Assembly (NCBI GenBank): GCA_963774895.1
Contig: CAVZGN010000004.1
Coordinates: forward strand, 62,001 to 126,000
DNA from: REEB76 sp963774895
GTDB lineage: Bacteria > Pseudomonadota > Gammaproteobacteria > Natronospirales > REEB76
Direction of reading: 5' to 3'
DNA length: 64,000 nucleotides
Of the stretch, positions 44,876 to 53,206 are shown one piece after another. Position 1 is the stretch's first letter. Every line of letters starts with the position of its first letter. The notes under the pieces were generated by a model. That model saw nothing but the letters and a program-made list of their open reading frames with translations, was not told the DNA's origin and did no database searches. A program made the position numbers and the translations under genes.

Positions 44876-45373
44876 ATGAACAAGGCACAGAAGGGTTTTA
44901 CCCTTATCGAGTTGATGATCGTGATCGCGATCATCGGCATTCTGGCGGCCATCGCCATTCCACAGTACCAGGATTACGTGACCCGTACCAAGGTCACCGA
45001 GGGCCTGAATCTGGCAGCGGCAGCCAAGACCGCTGTGGCTGAAACCTTCCAGGCAAACGGCGCGATGCCAACTACCGGTACCAATATAAGCTATGGCTTG
45101 CCGGGCGGCTCTAGCATCTCAGGCACCTATGTAGCATCCGTTTCGGTCACAAATGGCACAGCTCAGGGTACGGGTGGTGTAATTACCATCACCTATAATG
45201 CTGCGGCACCGCAGTTAAACGGGTTAGTGCTTACACTCGTTCCAATTACTGAAGTGGGCGGTATCGCATGGGAATGTGGTTACGCTACTATTACAGTTGA
45301 TGCTATAACCCAAGGTCCATCGGGCAATACTACCGTACCTCCGAAATACCTGCCGCAAAATTGCCGCGGATAA
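44876..45373 (+). CDS. pilA: type IV major pilin, copy 2
   Basis: A 165-residue pilin. The ATG at 44876 is preferred over the one at 44870 because AAGGAG (44862-44867) is then at the right distance. Leader MNKAQKG is cut before FTLIELMIVIAIIGILAAIA. The D-region cysteines lie in AWECGYAT and LPQNCRG. Compared with copy 1 it has the stronger promoter and a stronger terminator, so it may be the main pilin. Residues of Ser/Thr-rich surface loops are plausible glycan sites, given the downstream genes. Confidence 0.95.
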   Translation: MNKAQKGFTLIELMIVIAIIGILAAIAIPQYQDYVTRTKVTEGLNLAAAAKTAVAETFQANGAMPTTGTNISYGLPGGSSISGTYVASVSVTNGTAQGTGGVITITYNAAAPQLNGLVLTLVPITEVGGIAWECGYATITVDAITQGPSGNTTVPPKYLPQNCRG

Positions 45374-45393
45374 GTACATTTTTGCAACATTCA

Positions 45394-45422
45394 TGCCCCG
45401 GCCTAAGCCGGGGCATTTTTTT
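45394..45422 (+). terminator. rho-independent terminator after pilin copy 2
   Basis: TGCCCCGGC-CTAA-GCCGGGGCA followed by seven T, a textbook terminator between the pilin gene and the GT-C gene. Confidence 0.95.
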
Positions 45423-45437
45423 CTGATTGAATAATTA

Positions 45438-47414
45438 ATGCGATTCGATAACAAAAGCAGACAACACGCCCTGCTGTTTATCGCCGTTATTACCATGCTG
45501 GTGGCCACGGCCATCGCCTATTACCCGGGATTACACGGTCCCTTCTTGTTTGACGACACACCCAATATTATCAACAATCCGGCGCTGCGCATCAGCAGCC
45601 TCACACTACATCAATTGCTGAGAGCGGCGTTCTCGTCCCAATCCGGCTTTTTGTACCGGCCCATCAGCATGGTGAGTTTTGCCTTTAATGTTTATTTCTT
45701 TGGCGATGGTACATTTTCCTTCAAGCTCACGAATCTCGTTATCCATCTCATCAATGGGCTGCTGATCCTGTGGCTGACCTATCGGCTATTGCTGAACTGT
45801 AAACGGCGCTATCAATTCGACTGGGATCATGCACACATCAACTGGGCAAGTGTGGTGATCGCCGCTGCCTGGGCACTGCATCCCCTGAATCTCACCGCAG
45901 TACTTTACATTGTGCAGCGCATGACCAGCCTGGCAACGGTATTCACCCTGGCCGGCATGCTGGCGTATGTCTATGGCCGTGAACGCATGCAGTCCGGTAA
46001 AACCGGCTGGCCGCAGGTGTGGATAGTGACGCCGGTTTTCGGCCTGCTCGGCGTGCTCTGCAAGGAGGATGCGGCACTCTTGCCAATGTATTTATTGGTA
46101 ATTGAGTGGTTGATTTTTGGATTCCGCAATAACCGCCAAAGCATTTCGAAAGATATCCTGATCTTTTACATATGTTATCTGATAATTCCCGGCGTACTTG
46201 GGTTTATTCTCCTGCTGACTCACGCAAATCTTTTTCTAAGTGGATATACCATCAGAAATTTCACGTTAACAGAACGCCTGCTAACCGAATTTCGCGTAAT
46301 CTTTCTCTATATCAAATGGACCTACATTCCTGATATACGCCAATTGGCACTCTACCATGGCGATATCGCGCTCTCGAAGAACCTGCTGACACCGCTGACT
46401 ACCTTATGGAGCCTCCTTGCACTCATTGCTTTTGCTGGCTTGGCGTGGTTTCAGCGTAAACAGCGGCCACTGCTGAGCCTTGGCATTCTTTTCTTCTTCG
46501 CTGGACAGAGTATGGAGTCCACCATCCTGCCGCTGGAAATCGCTTTTGAGCATCGCAACTACCTGCCGGATTACGGACTGTTGCTGGCTGCTTTCAGCCT
46601 GCTGCTGTTGCCCACATCAGAAGGCCGCTATCACACACGTACGTCTCTGCGCTGGGCCATCGCAGCGATTGCTATTCCGGTATTATTTTCGGTTACACTG
46701 TTACGTGCCAATGAATGGGGCAGCATGCTGGATTTTAGTTACTACGAAGCTGTACACCATCCCAAGTCGGAACGATCGGTATATGAGTTAGGGAAAGAAT
46801 ATGCAAATCTTGCCATGGCTGGCGCCCTGAAGGATCCAAACAAAGCTTTTGAATCCCTAACCAAGGCTGCTAACCTGAGCAGTAATATCATGCCGGATAC
46901 CGCCATGATATTGATCAGTGCAAAACTGAAGCTGCCGGTTAACCCCGTTTGGCAGCGTCAAACTGAAGATATCTTGCTTAGCCACCCGCTCGGCGTCGAA
47001 GACATAAGTTCGCTTAATATGTTAGTTAACTGTATCCCCACGGACTGCAAAATGTTCTCGTCAACAATCCATTCTCTTATCCAGGCAGCATTTCGTTCCG
47101 CAGAGCGAACCAAAGCAAATCCGGATTTATGGGTGCTATACAGCAACTACCTTACTTTTACCGGACATCCGCTCACTGAAGTTATGGCTGCCATGCAACA
47201 AGCGGCCAACCTCAAACCGCAAGTCCCACAATATCAGATCAATTTAGCTAAGGGATATATCGTAACTGGGGATTTTCAAAAAGCCGAGGACCAAATTCAA
47301 ATGTTGTCGCGCATGAATAAATTCGGAAATCTGGATTACGATATAAAGCAGCTAAACGCCAGGTTAGCAGCTGCGCGAGCGGCCGCCGCAAAGCCAACGC
47401 ACACTGACAGGTAA
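45438..47414 (+). CDS. polytopic GT-C-like membrane protein with TPR-like tail, copy 1 (candidate pilin glycosyltransferase)
   Basis: A 658-residue protein with about ten hydrophobic helices in the first 430 residues, then a soluble helical tail with TPR-like spacing (AANLKPQVPQYQINLAKGYI). After the first helix comes YYPGLHGPFLFDDTPNIINN: an acidic pair in the first outside loop is what GT-C glycosyltransferases such as PMT and TMTC enzymes use. LHPLNLTAVLYIVQRMTSLA and LEIAFEHRNYLPDYGLLLAA are strongly conserved with the next gene. Position behind the pilin genes and ahead of a polyprenyl-sugar synthase suggests O-glycosylation of pilin; this is inference. The first codon follows the pilin terminator by 15 bases and no strong ribosome site is visible. 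Confidence 0.7.
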   Translation: MRFDNKSRQHALLFIAVITMLVATAIAYYPGLHGPFLFDDTPNIINNPALRISSLTLHQLLRAAFSSQSGFLYRPISMVSFAFNVYFFGDGTFSFKLTNLVIHLINGLLILWLTYRLLLNCKRRYQFDWDHAHINWASVVIAAAWALHPLNLTAVLYIVQRMTSLATVFTLAGMLAYVYGRERMQSGKTGWPQVWIVTPVFGLLGVLCKEDAALLPMYLLVIEWLIFGFRNNRQSISKDILIFYICYLIIPGVLGFILLLTHANLFLSGYTIRNFTLTERLLTEFRVIFLYIKWTYIPDIRQLALYHGDIALSKNLLTPLTTLWSLLALIAFAGLAWFQRKQRPLLSLGILFFFAGQSMESTILPLEIAFEHRNYLPDYGLLLAAFSLLLLPTSEGRYHTRTSLRWAIAAIAIPVLFSVTLLRANEWGSMLDFSYYEAVHHPKSERSVYELGKEYANLAMAGALKDPNKAFESLTKAANLSSNIMPDTAMILISAKLKLPVNPVWQRQTEDILLSHPLGVEDISSLNMLVNCIPTDCKMFSSTIHSLIQAAFRSAERTKANPDLWVLYSNYLTFTGHPLTEVMAAMQQAANLKPQVPQYQINLAKGYIVTGDFQKAEDQIQMLSRMNKFGNLDYDIKQLNARLAAARAAAAKPTHTDR

Positions 47415-47458
47415 ATATTCTCATTCCGCCTATAATTCATGTCCTGATAAGCCAATAA

Positions 47459-49495
47459 ATGTGTTGCGTAACTAAGCAAATGAGAACTTTTGTTTCCATG
47501 CCATTATCGCGCCTCTACCCTTATATCGCTTTATTTATAACCCTACTGTTAACGGTGCTGGCCTATCTTCCAGGTTTGCATGGTCCCTTCGCATTCGACG
47601 ACGTCACCAGCATCTTGCAGAATCGGGCACTCGTTATTCACAGTCTCACTTGGGATCAGCTGGCGCAAGCGATGCTGTCATCGGACACTGGGCCCATGAG
47701 GCGCCCGCTCAGCATGCTGTCATTTACGTTGAACATCTATTTTAATGATCTAGACACCAGTGCCTTCAAGATAACCAATCTTGTCATCCACCTGCTAAAT
47801 GGCGTACTGATCTTCGCATTGCTGCGCAAGATTGCCCGATACTGGGTGGAAAAAGATTTCCTTGAATCATCCATTGTCGTATTCTGGTTGCCGTTGCTGT
47901 GCACATCCGCCTGGCTGCTGCATCCGCTCAACCTGACGTCTGTGCTGTATGTGGTACAGCGGGAAACCAGCCTGTGCTCACTGTTCATTCTGGTGGGATG
48001 CCTTTGTTATGTGCACGCACGTCAGCGCATGCAGGTTGGCAAATCGGGCTGGTGGTGGCTGTATATCGGTACTTTGGTCAGCGGATTGCTGGCTATCCTC
48101 AGCAAGGAAACCGGATTGCTGCTACCGGTCTATCTTTTGGTCATCGAACTGTGTGTATTCCATTTCAATGGCGGTGTTAACTGGATCTCGGGAGATCGCG
48201 ATGAATATCATCGCTCCTACAAGTTCGGATTGGGTATTTTCTTTGGATTATTCCTGATACTGCCTGTTTGTCTGGGAATGATATGGCTGTTCGGAATCCA
48301 CCATGGCGCACCGTTGAGTTATGCGGGACGCGATTTCACACTCAGTGAACGATTGCTGACAGAATCGCGGGTGGTCTGGGATTACATCCGCTGGACGCTG
48401 TTCCCGCGCCTGCCGGACCTGGGCCTGTATCACGACGACATCCCACTCTCCACGGGTTTGCTGACGCCACCTACGACACTGCTGTCCATTCTGGGGTTGG
48501 GTGCCCTGCTTATCGCTGCGGTTCTCACCTGGAAGAAACGCCCCTGGATTGCATTCGGGATTCTGTGGTTCTTCACCGGCCAGTTGCTCGAATCCACCGT
48601 GTGGCCGTTGGAGATCGCGTTCGAACACCGTAATTATCTGGCCGACATAGGTATCCTGATTGCGGTGTTCGGTTTTATACTTACAGAATATTCCCGCTTG
48701 CTGAATATGCGTTATCGCATCGGCATATTATTGGCTTTGGTACTCACCTACGGCGCGGTCACCGGCATGCGCGCCTACGTGTGGCGCAGCACCTTGTCAT
48801 TGGTGAAAACACAGGCGGCGAATCACCCCCAGTCACCGTATGCAACCTATGCCCTTGGGCAGGAACTCACCAACCTGGTATTGTTGGCGGGTGAAAAGCA
48901 GTTATTGCCGGAAGCTGAAGCGGCCCTGGCACACTCGCAGTCACTGCCAAACTCCGGCATAATTCCCGGCGCGGCCCTAGCTTTGTTGGAAAGCCAGACG
49001 ACGGGTGACAACGATCCGGAGAACTTTAAGAGCATGGCCGAGCGCCTGCGCACCCACGCCATCAGTTCTTCCGATCAGCAGGGGATCACGAGTTTGGTGC
49101 AGTGTCAGGAAGCCGACAATTGCCATTTTCCACCCAAAGAACTGCAATCCCTGTTCGATGCGGCCCTGGCCAACCTCCGCATCCGTGAAAACCCCGATGT
49201 TTATGCCAATATCCTGACTGAGTACGGAAATTTCCTCAGCCAAGGACCAGATGGAAATCTGCACAAGAGCCGCGACCTCATGCAACAGGCAGCAGAACTG
49301 GTGCCCTCTGTGCCCCAATACCACATCAATGTGGTGACCTTGGATATCGCCCTGGGGGATCAGAACCTGGCGGAACAGGATTTACAGAGCGTGGTCGCTC
49401 TGAACCACTTGGGAAATCTCAATCCAGTCATCGCGGACCTTAAGAAGCAGATCGCTGAGATCAAAACAGTGTCTGCCCGGCATTCCAATCAATAA
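47459..49495 (+). CDS. polytopic GT-C-like membrane protein with TPR-like tail, copy 2
   Basis: A 678-residue paralog of the preceding protein: YLPGLHGPFAFDDVTSILQN, LHPLNLTSVLYVVQRETSLC and LEIAFEHRNYLADIGILIAV align block by block. Several in-frame ATGs (47459, 47480, 47498) make the start uncertain. A loop near residues 246-255 (GDRDEYHRSY) is encoded by a family C dispersed repeat at 48194-48223 and has no counterpart in copy 1. The C-terminal helical tail (QQAAELVPSVPQYHINVVTL) resembles that of copy 1. Two paralogs behind two pilins may mean each serves one pilin, or each adds a different sugar. Confidence 0.7.
   Translation: MCCVTKQMRTFVSMPLSRLYPYIALFITLLLTVLAYLPGLHGPFAFDDVTSILQNRALVIHSLTWDQLAQAMLSSDTGPMRRPLSMLSFTLNIYFNDLDTSAFKITNLVIHLLNGVLIFALLRKIARYWVEKDFLESSIVVFWLPLLCTSAWLLHPLNLTSVLYVVQRETSLCSLFILVGCLCYVHARQRMQVGKSGWWWLYIGTLVSGLLAILSKETGLLLPVYLLVIELCVFHFNGGVNWISGDRDEYHRSYKFGLGIFFGLFLILPVCLGMIWLFGIHHGAPLSYAGRDFTLSERLLTESRVVWDYIRWTLFPRLPDLGLYHDDIPLSTGLLTPPTTLLSILGLGALLIAAVLTWKKRPWIAFGILWFFTGQLLESTVWPLEIAFEHRNYLADIGILIAVFGFILTEYSRLLNMRYRIGILLALVLTYGAVTGMRAYVWRSTLSLVKTQAANHPQSPYATYALGQELTNLVLLAGEKQLLPEAEAALAHSQSLPNSGIIPGAALALLESQTTGDNDPENFKSMAERLRTHAISSSDQQGITSLVQCQEADNCHFPPKELQSLFDAALANLRIRENPDVYANILTEYGNFLSQGPDGNLHKSRDLMQQAAELVPSVPQYHINVVTLDIALGDQNLAEQDLQSVVALNHLGNLNPVIADLKKQIAEIKTVSARHSNQ
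48194..48223. repeat. family C repeat inserted in frame within GT-C copy 2
   Basis: GATCGCGATGAATATCATCG then CTCCTACAAG: stem GCGATGA-ATA-TCATCGC (48198-48214) and the CTCCTACAA tail, the same layout as the intergenic copy at 39711-39736. It contributes ten codons without a stop. Confidence 0.82.
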
Positions 49496-49578
49496 ACAAC
49501 TCGGCACGATCCCTGTATCTGCGACCCATGATTAAATGATGCTATATTGCTGGGCATTCAGCGACCGGAGCCATCCCC

Positions 49579-50451
49579 ATGCCGGAACAATCGCAGACCC
49601 TTAGCATCATCCTGCCTGCCAAGAATGAAGCAGCGGCTCTGCCGGCATTATTGACCCGGCTCCATGAGCTATACCCGCAGGCCGAAATGCTGGTGGTCGA
49701 CGATGGCTCTACGGATGACACTGCCAAAGTTGCGCAAGCTAACGGTGCGCGAGTTATCCGCCATCCTTATTCCATGGGTAACGGCGCCGCCATCAAATCC
49801 GGGGCGCGGCAAGCTACTGGCGATGTACTGGTATTTATGGATAGCGATGGACAACATGACCCAAACGATATCCAACCCTTATTGGAGAAACTGCATTCCG
49901 GTTATGACATGGTGGTGGGAGCACGCGATAGTCATTCTCAGGCTTCCATGGGCCGGAGACTGGCAAACCGTATATACAATGGACTAGCCAGTCTGATGGT
50001 GGGGCACCGTATACCAGATCTGACATCCGGATTTCGTGCAGTTAAAGCGGGCTATTTCCAGGAGTTTCTGCATCTCCTACCCAATGGCTTTTCCTACCCT
50101 ACTACCGTCACCATGGCATTCTTCCGGGTTGGTTATGGAGTTGCTTACATGCCGATCACGGCCAGTAAGCGTGTCGGCAAAAGTCATATCAATCCAATCC
50201 GCGATGGCATACGTTTTCTATTGATAATATTCAAGGTTGGCACACTGTACTCGCCCCTCAAGATCTTCCTGCCGATTAGTTTCGTATTTTTCATGACAAG
50301 TTTTCTTTATTATCTATATACCTACATAACTGATCATCGTTTCACAAACATGAGCGCATTGTTATTCATCACTTCTGTGCTGATTTTTCTCATTGGACTT
50401 GTGTCAGAACAGATTACTTCATTGCTCTATACGGATACCGGCCATGGGTAA
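49579..50451 (+). CDS. family 2 glycosyltransferase, polyprenyl-phosphate sugar synthase type
   Basis: A 290-residue enzyme. LSIILPAKNEAAALPALLTR, VVDDGSTDDTAKVA and the metal motif DSDGQHDP (near residue 91) are GT2 hallmarks; IPDLTSGFRAVKAGYFQEFL and KSHINPIRDGIRFLLIIFK match the dolichol/polyprenyl-phosphate mannose or glucose synthase subgroup. Two transmembrane helices follow (about 232-285). Such enzymes load a sugar on undecaprenyl phosphate, which GT-C enzymes then use outside. The gene lies just after the two GT-C genes. ATG at 49579 with GGAG upstream. Confidence 0.88.
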   Translation: MPEQSQTLSIILPAKNEAAALPALLTRLHELYPQAEMLVVDDGSTDDTAKVAQANGARVIRHPYSMGNGAAIKSGARQATGDVLVFMDSDGQHDPNDIQPLLEKLHSGYDMVVGARDSHSQASMGRRLANRIYNGLASLMVGHRIPDLTSGFRAVKAGYFQEFLHLLPNGFSYPTTVTMAFFRVGYGVAYMPITASKRVGKSHINPIRDGIRFLLIIFKVGTLYSPLKIFLPISFVFFMTSFLYYLYTYITDHRFTNMSALLFITSVLIFLIGLVSEQITSLLYTDTGHG

Positions 50452-50571
50452 TCACCTGATTTCAGATTTCATGATATTGAATGCCGGTAGTGATAGAACA
50501 ACCGCTGACAACCAATTTACTTTGAAGAATTTGCATAACCATTATACATATCAAATTAATATCTCAGGCCG

Positions 50572-51333
50572 TTGCGACAACGCGCGGCCGTATCATTTTT
50601 AGTCGTGCTGTATCCCCGTCTGCGCCAACTGATAAAACCCTTAAACCGCACTCCGTTTCACCCGCAATGGCTCATATTACGGGGAACATCAGGAGAGCGG
50701 CATATAATTAATCATTGGGCGAAGGGCATCGTCATAGACATTGGTTGTGGTGATCGCTGGTTGGCTTCCTGTGTAAGTACGGCAGCACACTACATCGGCG
50801 TCGATTACCCACCCACAATTGCACAGGGATATCCCGGACAGCCTGATGTCTTTGGTGACGCGGCACATCTACCATTTTGTGATTCTGCGGCACACACCGT
50901 ACTACTCATGGATGTCCTAGAACATTTGCGTTCGCCTGAAGCCGCAATCAAAGAAGCTGCCCGCATTCTGAAAACCGGTGGTCATCTGATCCTACAGGTT
51001 CCCTTTATGTATCCCGTGCATGATGCGCCAAACGATTATCAGCGCTGGACTCACGATGGATTGCATGAGCTTGTGACACGATATGGATTCAAAGTTGTGG
51101 ATTTTACTGCCCGCGGTCACCCAATCGAAACTTCAGCTGCACTGACTACGATGGCTCTCGCTAAAAGCGGTTTGAATGCGCTAACACGTCGCCGCGTTGA
51201 GTTGATTTTGTTACCTGTGATTGTAGTGTTTATCCCTATCGTGAATGTTGTCGGTTGGCTGCTGGGCAAGATCCTACAACCCGATACTTTTATGCCATTG
51301 AGCTACCGTCTGGTGGCAGAAAAAACCGGATGA
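50572..51333 (+). CDS. class I SAM-dependent methyltransferase
   Basis: A frame of up to 253 residues; the start is uncertain (TTG at 50572, or GTG at 50605). The SAM site IDIGCGDRW is near residue 59, followed by DVLEHLRSPEAAIKEAARIL and GGHLILQVPFMYPVHDAP, a class I type 11 methyltransferase pattern. A hydrophobic stretch near the end (VELILLPVIVVFIPIVNVVG) suggests membrane association. The end overlaps the following glycosyltransferase gene (ATGA). First gene of the glycan island; the acceptor could be a sugar or a lipid-linked glycan. Confidence 0.8.
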   Translation: MRQRAAVSFLVVLYPRLRQLIKPLNRTPFHPQWLILRGTSGERHIINHWAKGIVIDIGCGDRWLASCVSTAAHYIGVDYPPTIAQGYPGQPDVFGDAAHLPFCDSAAHTVLLMDVLEHLRSPEAAIKEAARILKTGGHLILQVPFMYPVHDAPNDYQRWTHDGLHELVTRYGFKVVDFTARGHPIETSAALTTMALAKSGLNALTRRRVELILLPVIVVFIPIVNVVGWLLGKILQPDTFMPLSYRLVAEKTG

Positions 51334-52460
51334 AATTATTACTCATTACCACATCCTATCCAGACGTCAGCGAGGGGTCGGCCGCAGCGGGATTGTTTGT
51401 GCAAGATTTCGCGAATACCCTGGTACAACAAGGCGTCGATGTTGAGGTCATAGCTCCCGGTACCAAGAACCGATGTGATCTCGATGGGCACCTAAGAATT
51501 ACACGCTTCGCAGTTCCATGGCTGCCATTATCATTGCTAAACCCTCTGAATGCTCGTGACTGGATTGCGATCGTAAGAACTCTGAGTGCAGGACAAAACG
51601 CTGTAATTCGATCCTGTAGCGAAAATCGTCCTGATCATGTGTTCGCGCTTTGGGCGTTGCCTTCAGGTGGCTGGGCTAGGCGCGTAATGCGGAAGTTTTC
51701 AATTCAGTACTCTGTATGGGCACTCGGCAGCGACATCTGGGGGCTCGGTCAAATACCACTGATCCGCAGCCGTCTGGCTCAAGTTTTACGCGACGCGAGC
51801 CATTGCTTTGCCGATGGCATCAGACTAGCAACGGATGTACAACATATCAGCGGCCGGGAATGTAAATTTCTTCCAAGTAGCCGGGTGTTTGGGCCACCAG
51901 GAATAAGAGATTTAAATCCGGCACCGCCATACCGGCTTGCATTTCTCGGGCGCTGGCATACCAATAAGGGGCCCGATGTCTTACTCGACTCACTTACCCT
52001 GCTATCCGAAATAGACTGGGCAAAAATTAAGGCCATCCGAATATGCGGTGGCGGTTCACTTGAGACCCTATTGAGCGAGAAAGTCGATGCCTTAACCAAG
52101 GCTGGACGACCCGTCGAGCTGCATGGATACCAAGATCTGGCTGCGGCTCGAGAATTGTTCGAATGGTCTGATTACGTTCTCATCCCGTCGCGTGTGGAAA
52201 GCGTTCCCATTGTATTCTCTGATGCCATGCAAATGCATCGCCCCGTCATTGCGACTCCAGTTGGAGATCTACCGGATTTAATCAATAAATATAATTGCGG
52301 AATAGCTGCCGACCAAGTCAGTAGTTCTGGACTGGCACAGGCCATAAGTCATGCGCTTTCGATATCCCCCAGGCAATATGATCAGGGTCTGTTCACTGCG
52401 GCTGCGGCATTTCAGGTAGAAAACACGGTTGCCATCTTTCTAAAAACAATAAGTGCATGA
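51330..52460 (+). CDS. family 4 glycosyltransferase
   Basis: A 376-residue protein from ATG at 51330 (MKLLLITTSYPDVSEGSAAA). The N-terminal Rossmann domain is typical of GT-B enzymes; LAFLGRWHTNKGPDVLLDSL near residue 205 and the donor site DYVLIPSRVESVPIVFSDAM near residue 282 (E-x7-E-like) identify GT4. It would transfer a sugar to a lipid-linked glycan on the cytoplasmic side. It overlaps both neighbours by four bases, so methyltransferase-GT4-methyltransferase are translationally coupled. Confidence 0.9.
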   Translation: MKLLLITTSYPDVSEGSAAAGLFVQDFANTLVQQGVDVEVIAPGTKNRCDLDGHLRITRFAVPWLPLSLLNPLNARDWIAIVRTLSAGQNAVIRSCSENRPDHVFALWALPSGGWARRVMRKFSIQYSVWALGSDIWGLGQIPLIRSRLAQVLRDASHCFADGIRLATDVQHISGRECKFLPSSRVFGPPGIRDLNPAPPYRLAFLGRWHTNKGPDVLLDSLTLLSEIDWAKIKAIRICGGGSLETLLSEKVDALTKAGRPVELHGYQDLAAARELFEWSDYVLIPSRVESVPIVFSDAMQMHRPVIATPVGDLPDLINKYNCGIAADQVSSSGLAQAISHALSISPRQYDQGLFTAAAAFQVENTVAIFLKTISA

Positions 52461-53191
52461 CTCAGACACCAGTCATTACGCCGATAGTCCAACCTAGTTG
52501 GGGAAATAAAAATCGCCCGCAGAAAGCACATGCGCTTCTGACTACACTGAGACAATTCTCTACTTTCGATGTTATTGACGCCAGCTGGCTCGACATTGGC
52601 TGTGGCAGTGGCGGTATTGCTGCGGAGATTGCAGCACACGTGCGAGAAATAACTGGGATTGACCCGGAGCCCTGGTCTGATTGGAAGGTGTTACTAGATA
52701 AATATTCGAATCTGGATTTTATCAGAGGAAGCTATGACACTACGCCTGTTCCAGTCAGCTCAGCAGATGTCATTGTCTGCAATCAAGTCTATGAACATGT
52801 GCCTGATCCCGTTAAGCTCATACGCTTTATTTATAACACATTGCGGCCAGGTGGATTGGCTTATTTTGCCGGGCCTAATTTGCTTTTCCCGATCGAACCG
52901 CACACGTTTTGGCCATTTGTACACTGGCTGCCGAGGTCAACCGCGGTGAGCCTGATGCGCATGCTGGGTTCCGAAATGGTGCTGGATGCCAACTCGACCA
53001 CTTACTGGCAACTACGCCGCTGGCTCGCGGATTTTGAGGTTTTTAATGCAGTCCCGTACATACTGCGTCATCCTGCGGACTATAACCGCAGCCGGTTTTT
53101 TTGGCGAATGCTAGCAATAGCACCGGAGCGATTGCTGGATATACTGACTTTTGCGTCTCCAGCATTCGTATTTGTTTTACGCAAACCTTAA
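52457..53191 (+). CDS. class I SAM-dependent methyltransferase
   Basis: A 244-residue protein with LDIGCGSGGIAAEIAA (near residue 45) and a later NQVYEHVPDPVKLIRFIYNT, GGLAYFAGPNLLFPIEPHTF, a type 11 methyltransferase. HTFWPFVHWLPR resembles enzymes that methylate glycan precursors. It ends the plus-strand half of the glycan island and converges on a minus-strand DegT-like gene with 15 bases between. No terminator hairpin is obvious in that gap. Confidence 0.85.
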   Translation: MTQTPVITPIVQPSWGNKNRPQKAHALLTTLRQFSTFDVIDASWLDIGCGSGGIAAEIAAHVREITGIDPEPWSDWKVLLDKYSNLDFIRGSYDTTPVPVSSADVIVCNQVYEHVPDPVKLIRFIYNTLRPGGLAYFAGPNLLFPIEPHTFWPFVHWLPRSTAVSLMRMLGSEMVLDANSTTYWQLRRWLADFEVFNAVPYILRHPADYNRSRFFWRMLAIAPERLLDILTFASPAFVFVLRKP

Positions 53192-53206
53192 ATCAACGGG
53201 CTATTT

